The notes beneath the pieces were generated by a model that ran no database searches, was not told the origin of the DNA, and was given only the letters and a program-made list of their open reading frames with translations. Source: CAZBDU01 sp964490725 (GTDB lineage Bacteria; Spirochaetota; Spirochaetia; SZUA-6; DRHE01). Taken from it: a stretch of DNA of 64,000 bases. Below, piece after piece: positions 8,365 to 16,947 of this stretch. The DNA is taken from assembly GCA_964490725.1 (NCBI GenBank), contig CAZBDU010000012.1:28665-92664 (forward strand). The letters run 5' to 3'. Every line of letters starts with the position of its first letter. The stretch's first letter is position 1. The position numbers and the translations under genes were made by a program.

Positions 8365-8601
8365 ATGCTGGAGATCGTGATGCCCCAGTTCGGAGAGACG
8401 GTTCAGGAGGAGATCACCGTCCTTCGCTGGCTGAAGAAAGTGGGTCAGACCGTGGCGGAGGGGGAGGCGCTCCTGGAGATCGAGACGGACAAGGCCGCCA
8501 TGACCGTGGAGGCGGCCGACTCGGGGCGGCTGGCCAGGATCACCCAGGAGGCGGGTGCCGTGGTCAGGCCGGGAGCCGTGATCGGCTACCTCGAGGAATA
8601 G
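8365..8601 (+). CDS. Free-standing lipoyl-domain carrier protein
   Basis: A 78-residue protein consisting only of a lipoyl/biotinyl attachment domain. It begins MLEIVMPQFGETVQEE and carries the lipoylation hairpin IETDKAAMTVEA, with the modified Lys near residue 46. Normal E2 proteins continue into a linker, a subunit-binding domain and a ~230-residue catalytic acyltransferase core; here the stop follows the lipoyl domain directly, in line with the usual domain end (VIGYLEE). It starts 3 bases after the E1 beta stop. It is probably the substrate of the E1 pair, working like a glycine-cleavage H protein, with E2/E3 functions supplied from elsewhere. Confidence 0.9.
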   Translation: MLEIVMPQFGETVQEEITVLRWLKKVGQTVAEGEALLEIETDKAAMTVEAADSGRLARITQEAGAVVRPGAVIGYLEE

Positions 8602-8636
8602 CCCCGCCGGGGCACGGCCGCAGGGAGGAGGACCGT

Positions 8637-10181
8637 ATGGCGAAAGAAGCCTGCTTCGTGGGCACCGACATCGGAACCCTGGGGACCAAGTCGGTAGTGG
8701 TGAACCGGCAGGGTCGGATCCTGGGCCAGGACTACGCCGAGTACGGGGTGCTGACTCCGCAACCCCTCTGGGCCGAGCAGTGGCCGGAGGTCTGGTTCGA
8801 TGCGGTGTGCAGGACCATCAAGGGCGCCCTGGCCAGGGCCAACGTGCCGCCCGGGAGCGTGGCGGCGGCCTGCGTCAGCGGCCTCTACGGAGGCTCCGGC
8901 GTTCCCTGCAATCGGGAAGGCAAGGCTCTCCGGCCCTGCCTGATCTGGATGGACCGGCGCGCCACCGGAGAGGTGGCCTGGGTGAAGGAGAACGTCGGGG
9001 CCGAACGCGTGTTCCAGATCACCGGCAACTACGTGGACTCCTATCACGGCTTCACCAAGATCCTCTGGATCAGGAACCATGAACCGGAGGTGTGGAAGCG
9101 GATCCGCTGGCTGCTTACCCCCTACGGTTACTGCGTCCACCGGCTCACCGGGAACGTCTCCCTCGACTATTGCTCCGCGGGCAACATCGCCGGCATCTTC
9201 GACCTGGCGGCCCGGGATTTTTCCGCCGAGCTGCTCGGAGCCATGGAGATTCCCCGCCGCTTCTTTCCGGAGAAGCTCTCGGAGTCCTGGGAGGTGGTGG
9301 GAAAGGTCACCAGGGAAGGCTCGCATCTCAGCGGCCTGGCCGAAGGCACTCCGATCTGCCCAGGAGGGGTGGACTGCGTGGTGGCCACGCTGAGCGCCGG
9401 CGGGATCGCCCTGGGCGACCACGTAGGGATGATCGGCACCTCCATGGCCTACGGAGTCATCCACGATGGCAGCCGCTGCAGCCCCAACCTGGTGAACATG
9501 CCACACGTCACCCGCGCCAAGGAGCTCGTCTACGCCTTCGGCGGGGTCACCACCGCCGGCGGGATTCTCAAGTGGTTTCGCGACGAGTTCGGGCAGGCGG
9601 AGAAGCTGCTGGGCGGCATGGTCGACGTGGACCCCTACGACGTGCTGAGCCTGCAGGCGGCCGGAGTGAAACCGGGCTCCGACCGGCTGCTGGTGTTGCC
9701 CTCCTTCATGGGTGAGCGGGCCCCGATATGGGACGTCGACGCCCGGGGCACCGTATGCGGCCTGACCCTGTACCACCGCCGGGCGCACCTCTTCCGGGCC
9801 TTCATGGAGGCGGTGGCCTACGCCCAGCGGATCTGCGTGGAGTTCAGCCAGAGCCTGGGGGTAACCCTGAGCCGGGAGCTCAAACTGGTGGGCGGAGCCA
9901 CCAAGAGCCCTCTCTGGAAGCAGATCTTCGCCGACATCACCCGCTATCCCGTTCTCTGCGTCAAGGGCGGCGGTGAAGCGCCCTACGGAGATGCGCTTCT
10001 GGCGGCCTACGGAGTGGGAGCGATCGAGGGTTTCGAGACCATCAACGAATGGCTGTCCTTCGAGCATCCGGTGGAGCCCGACCCGGAGCGCATGGAAATC
10101 TACGATGCCTACTACCGCGAGTGGAAGGCGCTGTACGAGGCGCTGAAGGAGCCTTTCCGCCGACTGGGACGCCTGCCCTAG
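8637..10181 (+). CDS. FGGY-family carbohydrate kinase
   Basis: A 514-residue sugar kinase of the FGGY family (xylulokinase-like length). The N-terminal phosphate-1 loop is GTDIGTLGTKSVVV. The catalytic Asp region is GGVDCVVATLSAGG (~residues 242-255), and the C-terminal ATP-binding part is LVGGATKSPLWKQIFAD. A strong RBS (agggaggagg) precedes ATG 8637. It ends the SorC-associated operon. It would phosphorylate a pentose, polyol or related sugar, and its product is a candidate SorC inducer. The exact sugar is not predictable. The gene downstream faces the other way. Confidence 0.93.
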   Translation: MAKEACFVGTDIGTLGTKSVVVNRQGRILGQDYAEYGVLTPQPLWAEQWPEVWFDAVCRTIKGALARANVPPGSVAAACVSGLYGGSGVPCNREGKALRPCLIWMDRRATGEVAWVKENVGAERVFQITGNYVDSYHGFTKILWIRNHEPEVWKRIRWLLTPYGYCVHRLTGNVSLDYCSAGNIAGIFDLAARDFSAELLGAMEIPRRFFPEKLSESWEVVGKVTREGSHLSGLAEGTPICPGGVDCVVATLSAGGIALGDHVGMIGTSMAYGVIHDGSRCSPNLVNMPHVTRAKELVYAFGGVTTAGGILKWFRDEFGQAEKLLGGMVDVDPYDVLSLQAAGVKPGSDRLLVLPSFMGERAPIWDVDARGTVCGLTLYHRRAHLFRAFMEAVAYAQRICVEFSQSLGVTLSRELKLVGGATKSPLWKQIFADITRYPVLCVKGGGEAPYGDALLAAYGVGAIEGFETINEWLSFEHPVEPDPERMEIYDAYYREWKALYEALKEPFRRLGRLP

Positions 10182-10314
10182 CGGGTGGGCACCGCGGACG
10201 GGGAGGGGGAAGGCCCGCCCCGGCAGCTCGCGGTGGATGTCGCGGCAGGCGGGAGCGCGCGGCCCGGCGGGCATTACCGTGGGGAGGCCAGGGGGAAAGG
10301 ATGGCGGGGCCGCC

Positions 10315-11371
10315 TCAGCCCTCCTCCTGGGGCCCGAACATGACCTTGATGAACGGCTCCGTCCTGGCATGCAACATGGCGAAGCACTCCCTGCACTCTT
10401 CCAGACGGAACCGGTGGGTAATCAGTGACCCGGTCTTCAACAGGCCGTCGCTCATGTACTGGAGGCAGGTCTTCCACTCGTTGACGGGCAGGGGAGCGAT
10501 GGAGGAGTTCCAGGCGCCGCGGATGGTAAGCTCGCGGCGCAGGAGCCTGTTCAGCTCGGCGAAAGGGATGTTCAGGGTCTTGTAGGAGATGCCGCAGTAG
10601 ACGATCTGCGCTCTCTTTCCAGCCACCTGTAGCGCCTGGAGCTGCGTGGCCGGGCTGCCGACCAGCTCGATCACCAGGTCTGACCCCCGCCCCGCCGGTG
10701 CGGCGTTCGACGCTGTCCGGGACATCCTGCTCCTGGCCGTTTATCGCCTCCTCGGCCCCCAGGCGCCGGGCCAGCGCCAGCTTTTCGTCGAAGATGTCCA
10801 CCACGAACACCCGGTGGCAGCCCAAAATGCGCAGCCACTGGAGGGCGAAGAAGCCGATGGCTCCCAGCCCGAAGATCAGGGCGCTCTGCCCGGGAAGGAT
10901 CGTCAGCTTCCGAACGGCGTGCAGCGCGATCGCGGCCGGATCGGTCATGCTTCCGGACTCGAAGTCCACATTCTCCGGCAGGCGCAGCAGGTTGGGCGCG
11001 GAGACAAGCGCGTACTCCGCCATGGCGCCCTCGATGCGGGACCCGTAGTACCCGTAGTCATCGCAGAGCACGTAGTCCCCTACCCGGCAGTAGTCGCACT
11101 TCCCGCACGGTATCAGGGGCATCACCGTGACCCGGTCGCCCGCTCTGAAGCCGGTCACCGCGGCGCCGGCCTCCACGATCTGTCCGGCGAACTCGTGGCC
11201 GATGGTGATGGGATGCCGATGGGCGCCCTTCTCCATCACCCGGGGTATGTCCGAACCGCACACCCCGCAGGACATCACCTTGAGCAGGACCTCATCGGGG
11301 CGCTCCACCCTCGGCACCGCGAGTTCCACGCACCGCAGGTCCCCGGGCTCGAAAAGGCGGACCGCCCGCAT
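10315..11371 (-). pseudogene. Zinc-dependent alcohol dehydrogenase (sorbitol/galactitol-phosphate type), frameshifted
   Basis: Two overlapping frames together give a complete ~350-residue medium-chain Zn dehydrogenase. The N-terminal frame carries the catalytic zinc region (SCGVCGSD, GHEFAG), the structural-zinc cysteines CGKCDYCRVGDYVLC and the Rossmann motif GLGAIG. The C-terminal frame resumes with GRGSDLVIELVGSPAT and runs to the stop at 10315. The break maps to the CCCC run at 10690-10693; taking out one C restores the family-typical TGGRGSDLVIE. It could be a real null allele or a sequencing/assembly error. It follows the DeoR gene by 54 bp and probably shares its transcript. Confidence 0.82.
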
Positions 11372-11425
11372 TGTCGCGCCCTCCACTTGCCGCCCCCTTC
11401 GCACCCCTTGGCAGAGCCTGGGCTC

Positions 11426-12223
11426 TCAGGTGATCAGCAGCTCGATCCCCCTGGCGCGGATGGCCTCCGCATACTCCTGGGGGATGCCGCCGTCGGTGAT
11501 GACGATGTCAAAATCGTACAGGTCCGCGAAGTGCTCGCTCTTGGCCTTGCCGAACTTGCTCGAGTCCACAAGAAGAATCTTGGTCTTCGCCGACTGCATG
11601 ATCGCCTTCTTGATCTCCAGCTCGTAGGGGTACACCGTTGTCACGCCCAGGTCTTTGTGAACGCCGGCGGCCGACACGAACGCCTTGTCGGCCCGGGAAC
11701 GCTTGATCAGGCTGACCCCCTCGGGGCTCTCGAATACCAGCTCGTCCGGATGGAAATACCCTCCCGGAAAGATGACGCTGCAGTTCCTCTTGCGGTAGAT
11801 CTCCACCAGGATGTTGATGGTGCAGCACAGCACCGTGAGCGGCACGTCCTCGCGCATGAACTTGGCCACGTACTCCGTGGTGGAGCCGATGTCGAGGATG
11901 ATTGCGTCCCGCGGCTCGATGAGAGAGGCGGCCTTCTGGCCGATGTTGATCTTCTCCCTCGTCCTGACGGTCTCCTCGTGGGTGATGACGTACTTGTCCC
12001 CGTCCGAGTCGCGCGAGGGTCTCAGGATGACAGCGCCTCCCGGAATGAGCTTGACGACCTGGTCGTTCGCCAGGAGGCTGAGATCTCTGCGCACCGTCAT
12101 CTCGGATACTCTCAGTCTCTCCTTGAGCTCCTTTATCTTGACGAAGCTGTGCTGCCGCAGCAGGTTCACGATGTCTTTGATGCGCTGGTTCTTGTCCACG
12201 CGATTCTCTTGTCCTGCATCCAC
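11426..12223 (-). CDS. DeoR-family transcriptional regulator (GlpR-like)
   Basis: A 265-residue DeoR-type repressor. The N-terminal helix-turn-helix is FVKIKELKERLRVSEMTVRR (~residues 27-46), followed by the DeoR C-terminal sensor domain with AVILDIGSTTEYVA-like and VFVSAAGVHKDLGVT-like blocks (seen as IILDIGSTTEY and SAAGVHKDLGV) and KILLVDSSKFG. Such regulators sense sugar or glycerol phosphates. The gene lies 13 bp after a truncated glycerol kinase and before an alcohol dehydrogenase, in line with a former polyol or glycerol operon. A GTG at 12199 is an alternative start. Confidence 0.9.
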   Translation of the reverse strand: MDAGQENRVDKNQRIKDIVNLLRQHSFVKIKELKERLRVSEMTVRRDLSLLANDQVVKLIPGGAVILRPSRDSDGDKYVITHEETVRTREKINIGQKAASLIEPRDAIILDIGSTTEYVAKFMREDVPLTVLCCTINILVEIYRKRNCSVIFPGGYFHPDELVFESPEGVSLIKRSRADKAFVSAAGVHKDLGVTTVYPYELEIKKAIMQSAKTKILLVDSSKFGKAKSEHFADLYDFDIVITDGGIPQEYAEAIRARGIELLIT

Positions 12224-12236
12224 AGGTCCACCCCGG

Positions 12237-13265
12237 TCAAGGCCGGGCCCGAGGTCTCTCCCACTGCAGGGTACGCTCCACGGCCCTTTTCCAGTCCGTG
12301 TAGAGCTCCTCCCTTCGATCCTGGCTCATGCCCGGTTCGAAGACCCTCTCGATTTTCCACTGCCTCTCCAGCTCCTCCTTGCTGTCCCAGAAGCCCACAC
12401 CCAGGCCCGCCAGATAGCAGCAGCCCAGCGAGGCCATCTCCGTGATGACCGGGCGCTCCACCGGGATGCCCGGGATGTCGGACTGGAACTGCATCAGGAA
12501 CTCGCTGCGGGTCGCGCCGCCGTCCACCCGCAGCGAGGCGGCCGCCTTCCCGGAGTCCGCCTCCATCGCCAGGAGCACGTCCCGGGTCTGATAGGCGATG
12601 GACTCCAGCGCGCTGCGGGCGATGTGCTCCACCCCGGTGCCCCGGGTGATTCCGATGATGACCCCCCTGGCGTACATGTCCCAGTAGGGAGCGCAGAGGC
12701 CCGTGAAGGCGGGCACCAGGTACACTCCGCCCGTGTCCGGAACCTTCTCGGCCAGGGAGGAACACTCCGCCGCGTCCTGAATGACGCCCAGGCCGCTCTT
12801 GAGCCAGTCAATGGCCGCCCCGCCGATGAAGATGACCCCTTCCAGGGAGTACTCTACCCGGTCCCGGATCTTCCAGGCAAGATCGGTGGTCAGCCCGTTG
12901 ACGGACAGGACGGGAGTCTCGCCGATGTTCATCATCAGCGCCAGGGCCGTGCCGTAGGAGTTCTTGGCCATGCCGGGATGGAAACAGGCCTGCCCGAAGG
13001 TGGCGGCGTGCTGATCCCCGGCCACCCCGGCGATGGGGACCTGTGCCCCGAAGAAGGCACCGCCGTCCGTCACGCCCATCTCACCGCTGGAGGGAAGCAC
13101 CGTGGGCAGAATGCCTTCGGGGATGCCGAGCCACGAGAGCACGCCCTGGTCCCACCTGAGCGTGTGGATGTTCAACAGCATGGTGCGCGAAGCGTTGGAG
13201 TAATCGGTCACGTGTCGCTTCCCGCCGGTCAGGTTCCAGATGATCCAGGAGTCGATGTTACCCAT
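12237..13265 (-). pseudogene. glpK: Glycerol kinase, 5'-truncated remnant
   Basis: The frame encodes the last ~345 residues of a glycerol kinase: GNIDSWIIWNLTGG, HVTDYSNASRTML, GVAGDQHAATFGQ, AKNSYGTALALMMN, GVYLVPAFTGLCAPYWD, YQTRDVLLAMEADSG and LAGLGVGFWDSKEEL. About 155 N-terminal residues are missing, including the phosphate-1 loop and the glycerol-binding N-domain. Similarity begins near 13299, and beyond that point the DNA is an unrelated ABC ATPase fragment on the other strand. ATG 13265 is the first internal Met. The enzyme should be inactive, since half of its catalytic cleft is absent. Confidence 0.85.
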
Positions 13266-13295
13266 GCAGATGTTGTTCCGCTGGATCTGCTCCCT

Positions 13296-13600
13296 GACTT
13301 CGACGTCCGGGACAGAGAGTTCGTCGTGCTCCTCGGCCCCTCGGGGTGCGGCAAGACCACGACCCTGCGCATGATAGCGGGCCTGGAGACCCCCGACCAT
13401 GGCAGCATCGAGATCGGCGGTGTGGACGTCACCTACGTGGCGCCCCGGGACCGCAATATCGGCATGGTCTTCGAGCGCTATGGGAGGCCCGCAAGAGAGT
13501 CTCCCAGGTGGCGGACACCCTGCGCATCGGCGATCTTCTCGGCAGGCGGGTGAACCAGCTCTCCGGAGGCCAGATGCAGCGGGTTGCGATCGGCCGTGCC
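13296..13600 (+). pseudogene. MalK/UgpC-type ABC ATPase fragments
   Basis: Two pieces of a carbohydrate ABC transporter ATPase in different frames. The first (13296-13475) reads FDVRDREFVVLLGPSGCGKT, with the Walker A motif, and ends at GMVFE. The second (about 13484-13600) reads RVSQVADTLRIGDLLGRR then QLSGGQMQRVAIGRA, the signature motif. The ~30 residues between them (Q-loop region) are lost with a frame change, and everything after the signature, including Walker B, is missing. No start codon or RBS exists. This is a gene remnant caught between two other remnants. Confidence 0.85.
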
Positions 13601-13610
13601 AGCGGACCCC

Positions 13611-13763
13611 GAATGGACGCGGCACATCACCGCGGGCATCCCCATGAAACGGTTGGGGCGTACCCGGGACCTCCTGGGCGCCGTGCTCTACTTCGCCTCG
13701 CCGGACTCGGACTACTGTACGGGGCAGACCCTGATCGTGGACGGCGGCTATTCGATGATCTGA
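13611..13763 (+). pseudogene. C-terminal remnant of a short-chain dehydrogenase/reductase
   Basis: Fifty codons ending at TGA 13761-13763 encode the typical end of an SDR oxidoreductase: IPMKRLGRTRDLLGAVLYF, then TGQTLIVDGGYSMI. The Rossmann fold and catalytic Tyr-Lys are absent. The piece directly follows an ABC ATPase fragment with no spacer and no start signal. It is a clear remnant; the SDR C-terminal signature is distinctive. Confidence 0.85.
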
Positions 13764-13775
13764 GGCCGGCGGCTC

Positions 13776-14969
13776 TCAGCCCTTCTCCTCCAGCACCCGC
13801 AGGCGAGCCCGCCGGGACACCGCGACCAGCCACCCCACGGCCGCCACCCCGGCGCCCAGAAGCAGAGCCCCCGCCAGGGAGGTGGGCTCTACGACCAGGG
13901 ACATCAAGGCGGGCATGGCTGCGCTCGCCAACCCGGCAGCCGTGGAGACCAGCCCCACCGCCGCACCGGGTCGATCGGGCTCACTCCGCCCGGCCAGAGA
14001 CAGGAGAAGCGGAAACAGACCGGAACAGCCCAGCCCGGCTGCACCGCACAAGACGAGGATGGCCGCCGTAGAGCGGGCAAGCGTCAACGCCACGATGGCC
14101 GCCACCAGGATCGCGAACAGGCCAGTCAGGACGGTCACCGAGCGCACCCGCAGGGTCAGCCAGCCGCTCAGGAGCCGCCCCGCCGCCAGTCCGAAAGAGA
14201 GGACCGACAGCCCCATGCTTGCCGCCGCCAGCGTCAGCGCTTGCCCCTCGTGCAGGTAGGACACCAGCCAAAAGAACAGGCCATTCTGCGTGGAAGGCCC
14301 AAGGACCGCCAGGAGGATCAGCAGCATCAGGGTGCGGTTCTTGTGCAGCGGCCGTCGCTGGGGCTGCGGCGGCGCGATGGGCTCAGCATGTGCCCGGCCA
14401 GGCGGCATGAGCAGCACGGCCAACGCCACGGCCAGGAGTCCTCCGTAGCGGTACGGCAATCGCCACCCTCCCGAGGATGCGAGGAGAATCCGGGCCACCT
14501 GGGGTCCGGCAATGGTTCCTGCGGCATAGAAAGCATGATGAACGCTCATCATGAAGCTGGACCTGGCGGGAAAGAAGGAAGCCATGATGCTGCTGGAGCC
14601 GCTGGAGATCGCTCCCAAGCCACCGCCCAGGAGGAACGTCCACAGGCACGCCGCTGTGAGGCGCTGAGCGGTCGCCAGAAGGAGCGCTGCGGCACCGACC
14701 AGGACCAGGGCGAACGACAGAACTCGCACCCTACCCGCACGATCGGAGAGGAATCCCGCCGCCGGCACGGCGGCCGCGAAACCCAGCCAGGAAAAGACGC
14801 CCAGCAGCCCCGCGCGGGTCACGTCGATTGCCAGGTCTTGACGAATCTCGGGCACGAGCGTGCCGAGTATAGTGTGGTAGCCACCCACCATGGCCAGGGC
14901 GAAAAAGGCCAGGACTACTACGAGCCAGCCGCTCCTCCCGCCTGGCGACGCTGGAGCCGCTCCGCTCAC
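13776..14969 (-). CDS. Major facilitator superfamily transporter
   Basis: A 397-residue integral membrane protein with about 12 hydrophobic segments and the MFS loop motif FLSDRAGRVRVLSF between helices 2 and 3 (GxxxDRxGRR type). The likely start is a GTG overlapping the stop of the upstream permease gene by 4 bases, so it is translationally coupled to the CUT2 transporter operon. It probably moves a small metabolite, possibly a product or alternative substrate of the pathway fed by the ABC system. Substrate and direction are not deducible. Confidence 0.88.
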   Translation of the reverse strand: MSGAAPASPGGRSGWLVVVLAFFALAMVGGYHTILGTLVPEIRQDLAIDVTRAGLLGVFSWLGFAAAVPAAGFLSDRAGRVRVLSFALVLVGAAALLLATAQRLTAACLWTFLLGGGLGAISSGSSSIMASFFPARSSFMMSVHHAFYAAGTIAGPQVARILLASSGGWRLPYRYGGLLAVALAVLLMPPGRAHAEPIAPPQPQRRPLHKNRTLMLLILLAVLGPSTQNGLFFWLVSYLHEGQALTLAAASMGLSVLSFGLAAGRLLSGWLTLRVRSVTVLTGLFAILVAAIVALTLARSTAAILVLCGAAGLGCSGLFPLLLSLAGRSEPDRPGAAVGLVSTAAGLASAAMPALMSLVVEPTSLAGALLLGAGVAAVGWLVAVSRRARLRVLEEKG

Positions 14970-15943
14970 AGGCGTCCACGGTCAGGCGATACAGTCCGCC
15001 GGCGGGGCAGAAGCCTGCGCAGCTCGGCACCTCGCGTGTAGTGCTGGATGGTGATGATGATCAGGATGATGCCCCCGATGACGAACTGCTGCCACAGCGA
15101 GGAGATCCCGAGCAGGTTCATGCCGTTGACGATCACCGTGAGGATGAGCACCCCGAAGGCGCTGCCCAGGAGGTTGCCTTCACCGCCGGCCAGGGAGGCG
15201 CCGCCGATGATCACCGCGGCGATGGCGTCCAGGGGAAAGCTGGCCCCCACCACCGGCTCGGCGGCGTTGAGGCGCGCGGTGTAGATGAGCCCCGCACAGG
15301 CGGACAGCAGCCCGCTCAACAGGTAGACGGAGACGCGCGTGGCGGTGACGTTGATCCCCACCAGGCGCGATGACTCGGCGTCGGCCCCTACCGAGTAGAT
15401 GTTGACCCCCAGGGGAGTGAGCTCCAGCACTACCCAGAACACCAGCAGCAGGAGCAGACTGAAGATGACCGGCATGGGGATACCCAGGGGCATGCCGGTG
15501 CCGATGAACCGGAATGCCGGGGCGAAGGAGTAGATGATCCTCCCCTTGAGCAGGATGTAGGCCAGGCCCCTGGCGAAGTACATCATGGCGAAGGTCGTGA
15601 TGAAGGGGGGAATGCTCACATAGGTCACCAGCAGGCCGTTGACCAGCCCGCAGGCCATCCCGATGCCCAAAGCGATGGCCACCCCCACCCCGATGGGCAC
15701 GCCTTGCTTCAGGAAAATCGCCGCCACGCAGGAGGAGAGCGCCAGCACCGCGCCGTTGGACAGATCGATCCCCCCCGTGAGGATCACCAGCGTCATCCCG
15801 ATCGCCAGCACGTACAGGATGGCTCCCTGGCGCAGGATGTTGATCAGGTTGGAGAGCTGGCCGAAATTGGGATTCAGCACGTAGACCACCAGGGCCAGCA
15901 CGATCAACAGCCCGAAGCGCAGGCCGATGTCCTTGCCTCTCAT
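14966..15943 (-). CDS. CUT2-family sugar ABC transporter permease
   Basis: A 325-residue permease of the RbsC/XylH type (BPD_transp_2) with about 8-10 membrane helices. Conserved parts are TLVILTGGIDLSNGAVLAL, GLLVTYVSIPPFITTFAMM and the C-terminal AVIIGGASLAGGEGNLLGS. The start at 15943 overlaps the stop of the next-upstream permease gene as ATGA. It would form, with the second permease, the channel for a monosaccharide-like substrate. Confidence 0.94.
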   Translation of the reverse strand: MRGKDIGLRFGLLIVLALVVYVLNPNFGQLSNLINILRQGAILYVLAIGMTLVILTGGIDLSNGAVLALSSCVAAIFLKQGVPIGVGVAIALGIGMACGLVNGLLVTYVSIPPFITTFAMMYFARGLAYILLKGRIIYSFAPAFRFIGTGMPLGIPMPVIFSLLLLLVFWVVLELTPLGVNIYSVGADAESSRLVGINVTATRVSVYLLSGLLSACAGLIYTARLNAAEPVVGASFPLDAIAAVIIGGASLAGGEGNLLGSAFGVLILTVIVNGMNLLGISSLWQQFVIGGIILIIITIQHYTRGAELRRLLPRRRTVSPDRGRL

Positions 15944-16944
15944 GCGGCTGTCCTGCCCGCTTTCGCCCGCAGCGCCCGCTCGGCGCCGCGGAGCACGCGG
16001 TTCAGCACCATCCCGATCACCAGGATGACGCCGATGGCACAGTACTGCCACGGCGTTGTGAAGCCCATCAGCCCGAGCCCGTTCATCAGCATGGTGATGG
16101 TGATGGCCGACAGGGTGGCGAAGGCCGGATGCCCGCGGCCCCCGACGAAGCTCACCCCGCCGATGGCTGCAGCCGCGATGGCTTCGAACTCGTAGCCGGT
16201 CCCGGCGATGGGGTTGCCGCTGGCGATCCGCGAGGCCAGCAGCGTGCCGGCCACCCCTGCGATCAGTCCGTTCAGCAGGTAGACCAGCACCCGGTAGCGA
16301 TCCACCGGCACCCCCGCCAGCCTCAGGCCCTCCGCGTTGGAGCCCAGACCGTACACGTAGGCGCCCGCGGGGCTCAGGTGCAGCATCAGCATGACGATCG
16401 CGAAGATCACCGCAAGCACCCAGAACGGCACCGGGATGGCCAGGAAGCGGGTCGTGGCAATGGCGTTGAACCAGTTCTTTTCCCAGTAGAGGGTGTCGCC
16501 GCCGCTCAGCACCAGCGCCAGGCTGGCGGTGACGGCCATGGTACCCAGCGTAACGATGAAGGGGGGAAGCTTGACCTTGGCGATGACCAGGCCGCTCCCC
16601 AGGCCGAAGGCGCCGCCGGCGGCGATGCCCGCCGCTACGGCCGCCAGGATCCCGACCCGCCCGGCCAGCAGCCCGGCGATCACCACGCACACCAGCGACA
16701 GCAGGGACCCGACGGAAAGGTCGATGCCGTTGGTCAGCATCACCAGCGCCATCCCCGTGGCAAGCAGCGCCAGGGGGCTGCTGTGCAGGAGGAGGTTCTG
16801 CAGGTTCATGGGGCTCAGGAATTTCGGGGCCGCCGCAGCAAAGACCGCGAACACGATCACGAACAGGGGGATGGCGCTGGGGATCGTCACACGCCGGAGC
16901 CACGGCAGCTCGGGGGTGGAGTTCTCCGCTGCCACGTCCGTCAT
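15940..16944 (-). CDS. CUT2-family sugar ABC transporter permease
   Basis: A 334-residue RbsC-type permease, paralogous to its neighbour. It shows ALVMLTNGIDLSVGSLLSL, VAKVKLPPFIVTLGTMAVT-like sequence (seen as KLPPFIVTLGTMAVT) and AIAAAAIGGVSFVGGRG. Two different permeases in one operon suggest a heterodimeric channel rather than the homodimer usual for ribose-type systems. It starts 3 bases after the ATPase gene. Confidence 0.94.
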   Translation of the reverse strand: MTDVAAENSTPELPWLRRVTIPSAIPLFVIVFAVFAAAAPKFLSPMNLQNLLLHSSPLALLATGMALVMLTNGIDLSVGSLLSLVCVVIAGLLAGRVGILAAVAAGIAAGGAFGLGSGLVIAKVKLPPFIVTLGTMAVTASLALVLSGGDTLYWEKNWFNAIATTRFLAIPVPFWVLAVIFAIVMLMLHLSPAGAYVYGLGSNAEGLRLAGVPVDRYRVLVYLLNGLIAGVAGTLLASRIASGNPIAGTGYEFEAIAAAAIGGVSFVGGRGHPAFATLSAITITMLMNGLGLMGFTTPWQYCAIGVILVIGMVLNRVLRGAERALRAKAGRTAA

Positions 16945-16947
16945 CGC

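Noticed and set aside
10646..12445. 599-codon plus-strand frame across the dehydrogenase and DeoR genes
   Set aside because: Antisense shadow; the minus strand holds conserved zinc and helix-turn-helix motifs.
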